DNA of 64,000 nucleotides, from positions 1,984,001 to 2,048,000 of the forward strand of contig NZ_CP032543.1 in NCBI RefSeq assembly GCF_003610995.1. Direction: 5' to 3'. Positions within the stretch are counted from its first letter, which is position 1; each line of letters begins with the position of its first letter. The stretch is from Streptomyces griseus subsp. griseus. GTDB taxonomy: Bacteria > Actinomycetota > Actinomycetes > Streptomycetales > Streptomycetaceae. A program made the translations under genes and the position numbers. Positions 44,243 to 53,945 of the stretch are shown one piece after another. The notes beneath the pieces were generated by a model. The model did no database searches. It worked only from the letters and a program-made list of their open reading frames with translations, and was not told where the DNA came from.

Positions 44243-45688
44243 ATGGGCATAGTCGCGGGGCTGGACAGTTCTTCCGCCTTCACTCACATCGTCGTCTGCG
44301 ACGCGGACTCGGGCGCCGTGCTCCGGGAGGGGTACGCCGCCCACCCGGTCGAGGCCAAGGCCGCCGAGGTCGATCCGCAGGCCTGGCTGCTCTCCCTCGG
44401 TGAGGCGGCCTCCGGCGGGCTGCTCGAAGGTGTGCAGGCCATCGGTGTCTCGGCCCAGCAGCACGGGCTCGTGCCGCTGGACCGGCAGGGCAACCTCGTC
44501 CGTCCCGCACTGCTCGGCAACGACCGGCGGGCCCAGGTGGCCGCGGCCGATCTCGTCGATGCGCTGGGCGGCCGGCAGGCGTGGGCCGAGGCGGTCGGGG
44601 CCGTACCGCAGGCCTCGCAGCCCGTGGCGAAGCTGCGGTGGCTGGCGCGGACCGAGCCGGAGAACACCCAGCGGGTCGCCGCCGTGCTCCAGCCGCACGA
44701 CTGGCTCGTGTGGCAGCTGCTCGGCCGGCCCGCCCGGCGGACCACGGACCGGGGCGCCGCGTCGGGCACCGGTTACTGGTCGGCCGGGTCCGCCGCCTAC
44801 CGGCCCGATCTGGTCGAACTGGCCCTCGGCCACCCCGCCGCCCTGCCCGAGGTGCTCGGTCCCGCCGACTCCGCCGGGACCACTCCCGAGGGGCTCCTGA
44901 TCTCCGCCGGGACCGGCGAGACCATGGCCGCGGCCTTCGGGCTCGGGGTCGCGGTGGGTGACGCGGTGGTGTCGCTGGGGGCCTCCGGGTCCGTGATGGC
45001 GGTGCACCACGAGGCGCTCGCCGACCCGAGCGGGATGATCACCTCGTTCGCCGACGCCACCGGGATGCATCTGCCGGTGGTCCATGTCTCCAATGCCGTA
45101 CGCGCGTTGCGCGGCACCGCCGAGATGCTCGGCCTGGAGGGGCTGGAGGAGCTTTCGGCCCTGGCGCTGGAGTCGACGCCCGGCGCCTCCGGGCTCGTAC
45201 TGCTCCCGTATCTGGAGGGCGAGCGCACCCCGCAGCTCCCGCACACCGCCGGCACCCTCAGCGGGATGCGGCGTGAATCGATGAAGCCGGAGCACCTGGC
45301 GCGGGCCGCGTTCGAGGGGATGCTCTGCTCGCTGGCCGACGCCCTGGACGTGCTGCGCGGGCGGGGGGTGGAGGTGCGGCGGGTGTTCCTGCTCGGTGCC
45401 GCCGCCGAGCTGCCCGCCGTACAGGCGCTGGCTCCGGCGGTGTTCGGCACGCAGGTCGTCGTACCGCAGCCCGCCCAGTACGCGGCGCTCGGCGCGGCCC
45501 GGCAGGCGGCCTGGGCGCTCGGGGTCTCGCAGGGCACCCTCGACCCGCGCACTCCCCCGGCCTGGCAGGGCGCGGCCGCCCAGGTGCTGGAGCCGGGTGA
45601 CGAACTGGCGGTCGGGCGGGCGGTGCGCCAGCAGTACGAGGCGACTCGGGATCAGATCCATCCCGGGGCCTTCGGAGGCAGCCAGTAG
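44243..45688 (+). CDS. FGGY-family carbohydrate kinase (xylulokinase-like)
   Basis: 481 residues: GIVAGLDSSSAFTHIVV phosphate-1 motif, AIGVSAQQHGLVPLD near 70, NDRRAQ, LQPHDWLVWQLLGRP, RGAASGTGYW, VSLGASGSVMAVH, GLVLLPYLEGERTPQLP split at 310-330, FLLGAAAELPAVQALAP. It should phosphorylate a pentulose or related sugar with ATP. ATG 44243 is preferred to GTG 44225. No partner isomerase is nearby, so the substrate is open. Confidence 0.82.
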   Translation: MGIVAGLDSSSAFTHIVVCDADSGAVLREGYAAHPVEAKAAEVDPQAWLLSLGEAASGGLLEGVQAIGVSAQQHGLVPLDRQGNLVRPALLGNDRRAQVAAADLVDALGGRQAWAEAVGAVPQASQPVAKLRWLARTEPENTQRVAAVLQPHDWLVWQLLGRPARRTTDRGAASGTGYWSAGSAAYRPDLVELALGHPAALPEVLGPADSAGTTPEGLLISAGTGETMAAAFGLGVAVGDAVVSLGASGSVMAVHHEALADPSGMITSFADATGMHLPVVHVSNAVRALRGTAEMLGLEGLEELSALALESTPGASGLVLLPYLEGERTPQLPHTAGTLSGMRRESMKPEHLARAAFEGMLCSLADALDVLRGRGVEVRRVFLLGAAAELPAVQALAPAVFGTQVVVPQPAQYAALGAARQAAWALGVSQGTLDPRTPPAWQGAAAQVLEPGDELAVGRAVRQQYEATRDQIHPGAFGGSQ

Positions 45689-45803
45689 GGGGCCGGTCCG
45701 CTCCAGCTTTGACCGGAGTTTGGGAAAAAACGGCTCGCCCTCCGAGTACGGCGTACGCGAAACTTGGTCGGCCTCTGCCCTTCGCCGACTCCGAGAGACA
45801 CGC

Positions 45804-47537
45804 GTGCTCATAAAACTCCTGCGGGCCCATCTGGGCCCGTACAAGAAACCCATCGCGCTGCTGGTCCTTCTCCAGCTGCTCCAGACCTGCGCCACTCTGT
45901 ATCTGCCCAGCCTGAACGCCGACATCATCGACAACGGTGTCGTGAAGGGCGATACCGGCTACATCCTGGAGTTCGGCGGTCTCATGATCGCCGTCAGCGT
46001 GCTCCAGGTGCTCTGCAATGTCGGTGCCGTCTTCTTCGGGGCCCGGACCGCCTCGGCGCTCGGGCGGGATGTGCGGGGCGCGGTCTTCGACCGGGTGCAG
46101 TCGTTCTCGGCCCGGGAGCTCGGGCGGTTCGGGGCGCCCTCGCTGATCACCCGGACCACCAATGACGTCCAGCAGGTCCAGATGCTGGTGCTGATGGCGT
46201 TCACCCTGATGGTGTCGGCGCCGATCATGTGTGTCGGCGGCATCATCATGGCGCTCGGCCAGGATGTCCCGCTCTCGGCGGTCCTGCTGGCCGTGGTGCC
46301 GGTGCTCGGGATCTCGGTGAGCATCATCGTGGCGAAGATGCGGCCGCTGTTCCGGACGATGCAGGAGCGGCTGGACACGGTGAACCGGGTGCTGCGCGAG
46401 CAGATCACCGGCAACCGGGTGATCCGGGCCTTCGTCCGCGACCCTTACGAGGAGAAGCGGTTCCGGGGGGCCAACACCGAGCTGACCGATGTGTCGCTGG
46501 CGACCGGGCGGCTGATGGCGTTGATGTTCCCGACCGTGATGACGGTGGTCAACCTGTCGTCCGTCGCCGTGGTGTGGTTCGGCGCTCACCGCATCGACAG
46601 CGGCGGGATGCAGATCGGTGCGCTGACCGCGTTCCTCGCCTATCTGATGCAGATCGTGATGGCCGTGATGATGGCCACCTTCATGTTCATGATGGTGCCG
46701 CGCGCCGAGGTGTGCGCCGAGCGCATCCAGGAGGTGCTGGACACCGATTCGAGCGTCGTGCCGCCCACCGCGCCCGTCACCGAACTGCGCCGGCACGGGC
46801 ATCTGGAGGTGCGGGGCGCGGAGTTCCGCTACCCGGGGGCCGAGGAGCCGGTCCTGCGGGCCGTGGATCTGGTGGCCCGGCCCGGTGAGACCACCGCGAT
46901 CATCGGGTCGACGGGGAGCGGGAAGTCCACGCTGCTCGGTCTCGTACCCCGGCTGTTCGATGTGACGGACGGCGTGGTGCTGGTCGACGGCGAGGACGTG
47001 CGGACACTGGACCCGGTGCTGCTGGCGAAGACGGTGAGCCTGGTGCCCCAGAGGCCGTACCTCTTCTCGGGGACGGTCGCGACGAACCTGCGCTACGGGA
47101 ACCCGGACGCCACCGACGAGGAGCTGTGGCACGCGCTGGAGGTGGCACAGGCCAAGGGGTTCGTGGAAGGGCTTGAGCACGGACTCGACGCGCCCATCGC
47201 GCAGGGCGGCACCAATGTGTCGGGCGGTCAGCGGCAGCGGCTCTCCATCGCCCGGACGCTGGTGCAGCGGCCGGAGATCTATCTCTTCGACGACTCGTTC
47301 TCGGCGCTGGACTACGCGACGGATGCCGCGCTGCGGGCCGCGCTGGCCCGCGAGACGGCTGGGGCGACCGTGGTGATCGTGGCGCAGCGCGTCTCCACCA
47401 TCCGCGACGCCGACCGGATCCTGGTGCTGGACGAGGGGCGGGTCGTGGGCAGCGGGACCCATCACGAGCTGATGGACGGCAATGAAACCTACCGGGAGAT
47501 CGTGCTCTCCCAGCTGACGGAAGCGGAGGCCGTGTGA
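45804..47537 (+). CDS. Heterodimeric ABC exporter subunit 1 (degenerate catalytic base)
   Basis: 577 residues: six-helix exporter domain (20-300), then ATPase with GSTGSGKST, Q-loop VPQRPYLFSG, signature VSGGQRQRLSIA and Walker B YLFDDS, where Asp stands in place of the catalytic Glu. That is the pattern of the non-catalytic site of heterodimeric exporters such as TM287/288; the partner at 47537 has the Glu. GTG 45804 starts the protein; the 115-base gap before it carries AT-rich GGGAAAAAACGG and a possible promoter TTGACC near 45709. Confidence 0.88.
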   Translation: MLIKLLRAHLGPYKKPIALLVLLQLLQTCATLYLPSLNADIIDNGVVKGDTGYILEFGGLMIAVSVLQVLCNVGAVFFGARTASALGRDVRGAVFDRVQSFSARELGRFGAPSLITRTTNDVQQVQMLVLMAFTLMVSAPIMCVGGIIMALGQDVPLSAVLLAVVPVLGISVSIIVAKMRPLFRTMQERLDTVNRVLREQITGNRVIRAFVRDPYEEKRFRGANTELTDVSLATGRLMALMFPTVMTVVNLSSVAVVWFGAHRIDSGGMQIGALTAFLAYLMQIVMAVMMATFMFMMVPRAEVCAERIQEVLDTDSSVVPPTAPVTELRRHGHLEVRGAEFRYPGAEEPVLRAVDLVARPGETTAIIGSTGSGKSTLLGLVPRLFDVTDGVVLVDGEDVRTLDPVLLAKTVSLVPQRPYLFSGTVATNLRYGNPDATDEELWHALEVAQAKGFVEGLEHGLDAPIAQGGTNVSGGQRQRLSIARTLVQRPEIYLFDDSFSALDYATDAALRAALARETAGATVVIVAQRVSTIRDADRILVLDEGRVVGSGTHHELMDGNETYREIVLSQLTEAEAV

Positions 47538-49465
47538 TGGCCGGTCCGGGCGGACGGATGATGGCCGGGGGCGCGCCCACCGAGCGGTCGATGGATTTCA
47601 AGGGGTCGAGCAAGCGGCTGCTGAGGCGGTTCGGCCGGGAGAAGGTCTCGCTCTGGCTGATGCTGGGCGCGGTGACGGTCAGCGTGGCGCTGTCGGTGGC
47701 CGGGCCGAAGATCCTCGGGAAGGCGACCGACCTGATCTTCGCGGGGGTGGTCGGCCGGCAGATGCGGGAGGGCACCACCAAGGCGGAGGCGATCGAGGGG
47801 CTGCGGGCGGAGGGCAGCGGTTCGATGGCCGACATGCTCTCGGGGGTGGACTTCACCCCGGGCCGGGGCATCGACTTCGGTGCGGTGGGCAGCGTCCTGC
47901 TGGCGGTCCTGGTGGTCTATGTCGGCGCCGGGCTGCTGATGCTGGTCTCGACGCGGCTGTCGATCCGGGTGATCAACCGGATCGTCTTCCAGCTGCGGGA
48001 GGACCTCCAGACGAAGCTGGCGCGGCTGCCGCTGTCGTACTTCGACCGGGCCAAGCGCGGTGAGGTGCTCAGCCGGGCGACCAACGACATCGACAACATC
48101 TCGCAGACGCTCCAGCAGACGATGGGCCAGCTCATCAACTCGCTGCTGACGATCGTCGGCGTACTCATCATGATGGTCTGGATCTCACCGCTGCTGGCAC
48201 TGGTCGCGCTGGTGACGATCCCGCTCTCGGTGGTCGTGGCGACCCAGGTCGGCAAGCGGTCGCAGCCGCAGTTCGTGCAGCAGTGGCGGGTGACGGGGAA
48301 GCTCAACGCCCATATCGAGGAGATGTACACCGGCCACACCCTGGTGAAGGTGTTCGGGCGGCAGGAGGAGTCGGCACAGGACTTCGCCGAGCAGAACGAC
48401 GCGCTGTACGAGGCCGGGTTCAAGGCGCAGTTCGCCAGCGGGATCATGCAGCCGCTGATGATGTTCATCTCGAACCTGAACTATGTGCTGGTGGCCGTCG
48501 TCGGTGGTCTGCGGGTCGCCTCTGGCACCCTGTCGATCGGTGACGTGCAGGCGTTCATCCAGTATTCGCGGCAGTTCTCGATGCCGCTGACGCAGGTCGC
48601 CTCGATGGCGAACCTGGTGCAGTCCGGCATCGCGTCGGCCGAGCGGGTCTTCGAGCTGCTGGACGCGGAGGAGCAGGGTCCGGACCCGGAGCGCGGTGAG
48701 CTTCCGAAGGAGCTGACCGGGCGGGTCTCGCTGGAGAAGGTGTCCTTCCGGTACGAGCCGGAGAAGCCGCTCATCGAGGAGCTGTCGCTGAGCGTGGAGC
48801 CGGGGCAGACGGTCGCGATCGTCGGTCCGACCGGCGCGGGCAAGACCACGCTGGTCAATCTGCTGATGCGGTTCTACGAGGTGACCGGCGGGCGGATCGC
48901 TCTCGACGGGGTCGATGTGGCGAAGACGTCCCGGGACGACCTGCGGTCGCGGATCGGGATGGTGCTCCAGGACACCTGGCTGTTCGGCGGTTCGATAGCG
49001 GAGAACATCGCGTACGGCGCCGCACGCGAGGTCACCCGGGAGGAGATCGAGGAGGCGGCCCGGGCGGCGCACGCCGACCGCTTCATCCGGACGCTGCCCG
49101 ACGGGTACGACTCGGTGATCGACGACGAGGGTTCCGGGGTCAGCGCGGGCGAGAAGCAGCTGATCACCATCGCGCGGGCGTTCCTCTCCGACCCGGTGAT
49201 CCTGGTCCTGGACGAGGCGACCAGCTCGGTGGACACCCGGACCGAGGTGCTGATCCAGAAGGCGATGGCGCGCCTGGCCCATGGGCGTACGTCGTTCGTG
49301 ATCGCGCACCGGCTCTCCACGATCCGGGACGCGGACGTGATCCTGGTGATGGAGAACGGGTCGATCGTGGAACAGGGCACGCACGACGAGCTGTTGGCGG
49401 CCGGGGGCGCGTATGCCCGGTTGTACGCCGCTCAGTTCGCGGAGGCGCTGGCGGAGGTGGACTGA
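47537..49465 (+). CDS. Heterodimeric ABC exporter subunit 2 (catalytic)
   Basis: 642 residues with a long N-terminal and first-loop extension (TKAEAIEGLRAEGSGSMADML), exporter domain, GPTGAGKTT, VLQDTWLFGG, signature altered to VSAGEKQLITIA, Walker B ILVLDEATSSVD with Glu, and IAHRLST. Degenerate signature here and degenerate catalytic base in subunit 1 together give the single working ATP site usual in heterodimers. The start overlaps the upstream stop (TGATG); GTG 47534 is possible. Substrate unknown. Confidence 0.88.
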   Translation: MAGPGGRMMAGGAPTERSMDFKGSSKRLLRRFGREKVSLWLMLGAVTVSVALSVAGPKILGKATDLIFAGVVGRQMREGTTKAEAIEGLRAEGSGSMADMLSGVDFTPGRGIDFGAVGSVLLAVLVVYVGAGLLMLVSTRLSIRVINRIVFQLREDLQTKLARLPLSYFDRAKRGEVLSRATNDIDNISQTLQQTMGQLINSLLTIVGVLIMMVWISPLLALVALVTIPLSVVVATQVGKRSQPQFVQQWRVTGKLNAHIEEMYTGHTLVKVFGRQEESAQDFAEQNDALYEAGFKAQFASGIMQPLMMFISNLNYVLVAVVGGLRVASGTLSIGDVQAFIQYSRQFSMPLTQVASMANLVQSGIASAERVFELLDAEEQGPDPERGELPKELTGRVSLEKVSFRYEPEKPLIEELSLSVEPGQTVAIVGPTGAGKTTLVNLLMRFYEVTGGRIALDGVDVAKTSRDDLRSRIGMVLQDTWLFGGSIAENIAYGAAREVTREEIEEAARAAHADRFIRTLPDGYDSVIDDEGSGVSAGEKQLITIARAFLSDPVILVLDEATSSVDTRTEVLIQKAMARLAHGRTSFVIAHRLSTIRDADVILVMENGSIVEQGTHDELLAAGGAYARLYAAQFAEALAEVD

Positions 49466-49492
49466 GCCGCCGGTCCCGGTCCGTCGCGTGGG

Positions 49493-50485
49493 TCAGTCGA
49501 GGTAGCCGCGGAGCTGGTCGGCGAAGGCGTGGTCCCGCAGCCTGCTGAGGGTCTTGGACTCGATCTGGCGGATGCGTTCGCGCGTCACGCCGAAGATCCG
49601 TCCTATCTCCTCCAGGGTGCGGGGCCGCCCGTCGTCCAGGCCGTAGCGGAGCTGGACGACCTTGCGTTCGCGCTCGCCGAGGGTGGAGAGGACCGCCTCC
49701 AGGTGTTCGCGCAGAAGGAGGAAGGCGGCGGACTCCACGGGTGAGGCGGCGTCGCCGTCCTCGATGAGGTCGCCGAAGGAGACGTCGTCCTCCTCGCCGA
49801 CGGGGGCGTGCAGGGAGACGGGCTCCTGGGCCAGGCGCAGCACTTCGGTGACCCGCTCCGGGGTCAGGTCCAGCTGGGCGGCGACCTCTTCGGCGGTCGG
49901 CTCGTACCCCCGCTCCTGGAGCATCCGGCGCTGGACGCGGACCACGCGGTTGATCAGCTCCACGACATGGACGGGGACGCGGATGGTGCGGGCCTGGTCG
50001 GCCAGCGCGCGGGACATCGCCTGGCGGATCCACCAGGTCGCGTACGTCGAGAACTTGTAGCCCCGGGCGTAGTCGAACTTCTCCACCGCCCGGATCAGCC
50101 CGAGGTTCCCCTCCTGGACCAGGTCCAGCATGGTCAGGCCCCGCCCCACGTACCGCTTGGCGACGGAGACGACCAGGCGGAGGTTGGCCTCGATGAGCCG
50201 GCGCTTGGCCGTGCGGCCCATGACCACGAGCCGGTCCAGGTCGCCGGCGAGCCGGGAGTCCAGGTCCGGGTGGCCGGCGAGGCGCTCCTCGGCGAAGAGT
50301 CCGGCCTCGACGCGGCGGGCCAGCTCCACCTCCTCGGCGGCGGTGAGCAGCGGGATGCGGCCGATCTCCCGCAGATACTGCCGGAACAGGTCGGAGGTGG
50401 GGCCGCCGCTGTCCGCCCGGCTCCGCGCGTCACGGGGTTCGGGGACGTGCTGCGCTTCCTCCATGACGGCCTCGGCTGCGCTCAT
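49493..50485 (-). CDS. hrdA: Principal-type (group 1/2) sigma factor, HrdA-like
   Basis: Regions 1.2 ([21 protein letters not shown]), 2 ([40 protein letters not shown] split), 3 and 4 ([28 protein letters not shown]) are intact. The 330-residue form shown starts at ATG 50485 with GAGGTG upstream. A better ribosome site (GGAGG, 8 bases before GTG 50700) begins [10 protein letters not shown]... in another frame that joins this one only if a base is added in the C/G run near 50575-50582. So the native protein is probably about 70 residues longer. Gene order next to dnaG is that of Streptomyces hrdA. Confidence 0.85.
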   Translation of the reverse strand: MSAAEAVMEEAQHVPEPRDARSRADSGGPTSDLFRQYLREIGRIPLLTAAEEVELARRVEAGLFAEERLAGHPDLDSRLAGDLDRLVVMGRTAKRRLIEANLRLVVSVAKRYVGRGLTMLDLVQEGNLGLIRAVEKFDYARGYKFSTYATWWIRQAMSRALADQARTIRVPVHVVELINRVVRVQRRMLQERGYEPTAEEVAAQLDLTPERVTEVLRLAQEPVSLHAPVGEEDDVSFGDLIEDGDAASPVESAAFLLLREHLEAVLSTLGERERKVVQLRYGLDDGRPRTLEEIGRIFGVTRERIRQIESKTLSRLRDHAFADQLRGYLD

Positions 50486-50859
50486 GACCACCTCGGGTGC
50501 CCGGGCGGGCGGGCCGGCCGCGGCTTCCGGGGGGTGCTCCAGGTGGCTTTCCGGGGGGTTGTCCGGGCGGTTCTCCCGGGGGTGTCCGGGCGCTTCTCCG
50601 GAGGGTTCTCCGAGCGGCTCTCCGGGTGGTGGACGGCCCGGTTCTGCACGGGAATCGCCGACATGTGCTCGGTCGTGGTCGTCACGGTCCGGGTCTGCAC
50701 GGGGGCGACCTCCAGGTGATCGCTGCCGGATGACTCTGGCAGCCCCAGTGTGAGGCACGGCACAGGGTTGTCACGAGGGGCGTGCGGGGACTTTCTGATT
50801 CCGGTCGGTCACCGGACGGTTACTGCTCCCGGAGCCGTCGGCCCGCGTGGGTCCGGCGC

Positions 50860-52794
50860 TCAGAGCGCGTCGGCGCCCCTGGCCCGCAGGGACTGCGCGT
50901 ACTGCTGGAGCACCCAGACCTCGTTCTGCGCGGCCGCCAGATCGTCGGGGGCCACGTTGCTGCCGAGGCGGGCGAGGCTGCCCTGCACCTCGTCGATACG
51001 GCGGTCGACGGCGCGCAGCCGGACGTGGACGAGCTGCATACCGGCGTACGTCTCGTCGATCGTCCGGCCCATGAAGACCTCGACGGCCAGCTCGGTGACG
51101 AGGGAGCGCACGGTGTTGTCGGGAGCGGCGTCCATGACGGCGACCAGATACTCGCGGTCGTCGCCGAGGCCCCGCTCGGCGCCGCCCGCCTCCGCGATGC
51201 ACTGGCGGACCGCCGCGTAGGGCGGGGCGGTGAACTCGTCCACGCCGTACGCGTCGAAGGCCGGGGAGACCAGGGCGGGCTTCTGGAGGGCGAGCTTGAG
51301 CAGCTCGCGCTCGGTGCGGTGGGCGGGGCTGCGGAGGTTGAGCGCGGGGCCGGAGGAGGCGGCGGGGGCCTGGACGGCCTGCTGCGGTGCGCCGCCGCGA
51401 CGGTCCTGGGGGCGGCCGGGGCCCCGGCCGCCGCGTGCATCCCCCCGTCCGTCGCCGCCCTTGTCGCGGGCCCAGCGGGCGAGCTGGGCGACGCGGCGGA
51501 CGACGAACTCCTGGTCGAGGATGCCGACGAGCCCGGCGAGCTGGACGGCCACCTCGCGCTGCACACTGCTGGTCTTGATCTTGGCGACGACGGCGGCGGC
51601 CTCGTCGAGTGCGGCCGCGCGGCCCGCCGGGGTCTCCAGGTCGTACCGGCCGACGATCTGGCGCAGCGCGAACTCGAAGAGCGGAGTGCGCGGCTCCACC
51701 AGGTCGCGTACGGCGTCGTCGCCCTTGGCCAGCCGCAGATCACACGGGTCCATGTTGTCCGGGGCGATGGCGATATAGGTCTCGGCGGCGAACTTCTGGT
51801 CGTCCTCGAAGGCGCGCAGGGCCGCCTTCTGACCGGCCGAGTCGCCGTCGAAGGTGAAGATCACGCGGGCGCTGCCGTTGTCCATCAGGAGGCGGCGCAG
51901 GATCTTGATGTGGTCGTTGCCGAAGGCGGTGCCGCAGGTGGCGATGGCGGTGGTGACCCCGGCGAGATGGCAGGCCATGACGTCGGTGTAGCCCTCGACG
52001 ACGACGGCGCGGCTGGCCTTGGCGATGTCCTTCTTGGCCAGGTCGATGCCGTACAGCACCTGGGACTTCTTGTAGATCGGGGTCTCGGGGGTGTTCAGAT
52101 ACTTCGGGCCGTTGTCGTCGTCGCGGAGCTTGCGGGCGCCGAAGCCGACGATCTCGCCCGCGGTGTCGCTGATCGGCCACATCAGCCGGCCGCGGAAGCG
52201 GTCGATGGGGCCGCGGCGGCCGTCCTGGGAGAGGCCGGAGGTGATCAGCTCCTTGTCGCTGAAGCCCTTGCCGCGCAGATAGCGGGTGAGGTGGTCCCAG
52301 CCGGCCGGGCTGTAGCCGACGCGGAAGTGGGTCGCGGCCGCCTGGTCGAAGCCGCGCTCGGCGAGGAACTTCCGGCCGATCTCGGCCTCGGGGCTCTCCA
52401 GCGCGCGGACGTAGAAGTCGGCGGCGGCCTGGTGGGCCTCGATCAGCCGGATGCGTTCGCCGCGCTGGTGGGACGGGTTGTAGCCGCCCTCCTCGTACCG
52501 CAGGGTGATGCCCGCCTTGGCGGCGAGGCGCTCGACCGTCTCCGAGAAGGAGAGGTGGTCGATCTTCATCACGAACGCGATGGTGTCGCCGCCCTCCTGG
52601 CAGCCGAAGCAGTGGAACAGGCCCTTGCCGGGGCTGACCTGGAAGGAGGGGGACTTCTCGTCGTGGAAGGGGCAGAGTCCCTTGAGGTTTCCGCCGCCCG
52701 CGCTGCGCAGCTGGAGGTATTCGGACACGACGGAGTCGATCGGGACCGCGTCCCGTACCGCCTTCACGTCGTCGTCATTGATCCTGCCGGCCAC
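50860..52794 (-). CDS. dnaG: DNA primase
   Basis: 644 residues: CHC2 zinc domain with CPFHDEKSPSF and FHCFGC near residues 40-65, then the RNA polymerase core with EGYTDVMACHLAG and the TOPRIM acidic motif (FTFDGDSAGQKAA), and a C-terminal helicase-binding domain after a Gly/Arg-rich linker (about 455-490). Makes replication primers. ATG 52794. Core gene; anchors this flank as chromosomal. Confidence 0.96.
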   Translation of the reverse strand: MAGRINDDDVKAVRDAVPIDSVVSEYLQLRSAGGGNLKGLCPFHDEKSPSFQVSPGKGLFHCFGCQEGGDTIAFVMKIDHLSFSETVERLAAKAGITLRYEEGGYNPSHQRGERIRLIEAHQAAADFYVRALESPEAEIGRKFLAERGFDQAAATHFRVGYSPAGWDHLTRYLRGKGFSDKELITSGLSQDGRRGPIDRFRGRLMWPISDTAGEIVGFGARKLRDDDNGPKYLNTPETPIYKKSQVLYGIDLAKKDIAKASRAVVVEGYTDVMACHLAGVTTAIATCGTAFGNDHIKILRRLLMDNGSARVIFTFDGDSAGQKAALRAFEDDQKFAAETYIAIAPDNMDPCDLRLAKGDDAVRDLVEPRTPLFEFALRQIVGRYDLETPAGRAAALDEAAAVVAKIKTSSVQREVAVQLAGLVGILDQEFVVRRVAQLARWARDKGGDGRGDARGGRGPGRPQDRRGGAPQQAVQAPAASSGPALNLRSPAHRTERELLKLALQKPALVSPAFDAYGVDEFTAPPYAAVRQCIAEAGGAERGLGDDREYLVAVMDAAPDNTVRSLVTELAVEVFMGRTIDETYAGMQLVHVRLRAVDRRIDEVQGSLARLGSNVAPDDLAAAQNEVWVLQQYAQSLRARGADAL

Positions 52795-52861
52795 GGATGA
52801 AGTCTACGGGTGGGCGCGGACAACCCGACGCCCGCGGGGCTCCGCCCCGGCCGGTGCGGGG

Positions 52862-53710
52862 TCAGCCGGGCCGGCGGGCGGCCCAGACGGTGCGCTCGGT
52901 GCGTACGGCGAGGTCCTCACGGTGCAGGAGGGAGCCGGGGCCGTCGGTGTCGAGGAGCCGGTCGAGGGCGGCGAGGTCCTCGGGCGCGAGGGCGTCGGCC
53001 ACGCTGGGGCGCAGGCGGCGGAGGCTGCTGAGGGCGTAGGCGCCGACGGCCTCGCTGCGGGAGGGGTCGGTGGTGCCGATGTTCACGGTGATCGTGCGTC
53101 CGTCTTCGACGGTGAATCCGGCGCCGGTCAGCTTCGGGCCCCAGTCGGCGCCTCGGTGGGGTACGTGTTCGGCGTGGAAACGGTCGCTCGCCTCGTGCCA
53201 GCGCTCCTCCAGACCGGGCCGCTCCTCGGGGGCGTCCGCGGGCAGGAAGCGGGGGAAGCCGGACAGTTCGACCACGGCGAACAGCCCGCCGGGGGCGAGC
53301 AGGTCGTGGACCTGGCGCAGGGCCCGGTCAGGGTCGGCCATGTGGTGCATCGAGGCCGACGCCCACACCAGGTCCGGGGTGCCGAGGTCGGGCCAGTCAG
53401 CGGTGTCCAGGTCGGCCTGCACGGTCCGCACGCGCCCCTCCGCGCCCCGGGCGCACACCTTCTCCCGCAGGCGCTGGAGGTGGGCGGCCGAGGCGTCGAC
53501 GGCCGTGATGTGCGCCTCGGGGAAGCGGTCGAGGAGGGCGAAGGTGCCCGTTCCGGTGCCGGAGCCGAGGTCGACGATGCGGCGGGGCGGCGTCTGGACG
53601 GGGAGCCACTCGGTGAGGGCGGTGAGGTGTTCGGCGAGCACCTGGGCGTCGAGATCGAGGATCTCCGCCTCGCCGTGGTGGTCGTGGTTGTGGGTGTGTG
53701 CGTGCGTCAT
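52862..53710 (-). CDS. Class I SAM-dependent methyltransferase with His-rich N-terminus
   Basis: 282 residues: MTHAHTHNHDHHGEAE metal-like leader, VDLGSGTGTGTFALLDRFP SAM loop, ITAVDASAAHL, WASASMHHMADPDRAL. Substrate unknown. The preceding gene on the same strand is an XRE-cupin regulator, a common partner of such methyltransferases. ATG 53710 is taken as start because upstream frame enters the repeat-rich gap. Confidence 0.72.
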   Translation of the reverse strand: MTHAHTHNHDHHGEAEILDLDAQVLAEHLTALTEWLPVQTPPRRIVDLGSGTGTGTFALLDRFPEAHITAVDASAAHLQRLREKVCARGAEGRVRTVQADLDTADWPDLGTPDLVWASASMHHMADPDRALRQVHDLLAPGGLFAVVELSGFPRFLPADAPEERPGLEERWHEASDRFHAEHVPHRGADWGPKLTGAGFTVEDGRTITVNIGTTDPSRSEAVGAYALSSLRRLRPSVADALAPEDLAALDRLLDTDGPGSLLHREDLAVRTERTVWAARRPG

Positions 53711-53809
53711 GGATCCCACGTTAGGGCGGCCATGCGTCGTCGGCACGATCCCTCCCGGTATCGGCAAGAAGATGGCCGCCGCCGATGCCGGGCACGCAAA
53801 CGGGGAGCA

Positions 53810-53932
53810 CGTACGCGGAGGCGCGGCGCATCGTGCCCGTACGCGGAGGGGCGGGGCGTCACATCCGGTACGCGTACGGGTGGGACTTCACGTCCCGTAC
53901 GCGTACGACCGGGCGGTCATGTCCCGTACGCG
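53810..53932. repeat. Imperfect repeats with CGTACGCG cores
   Basis: The 235-base gap before the methyltransferase has no gene. It carries five self-complementary CGTACGCG/GTACGCGTAC cores (about 53810, 53838, 53868, 53896, 53925) at 28-30-base intervals, several within a longer unit CGT(C/A)CCGTACGCG. Function unknown; it could be a regulator-binding array or simple repeat expansion. Confidence 0.6.
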
Positions 53933-53945
53933 GACGGCCGGGCCG

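Noticed and set aside
45258..47465. 735-residue minus-strand open frame rich in His/Asp/Arg
   Set aside because: Exactly antisense to the kinase end and ABC exporter; composition is typical of an antisense shadow.
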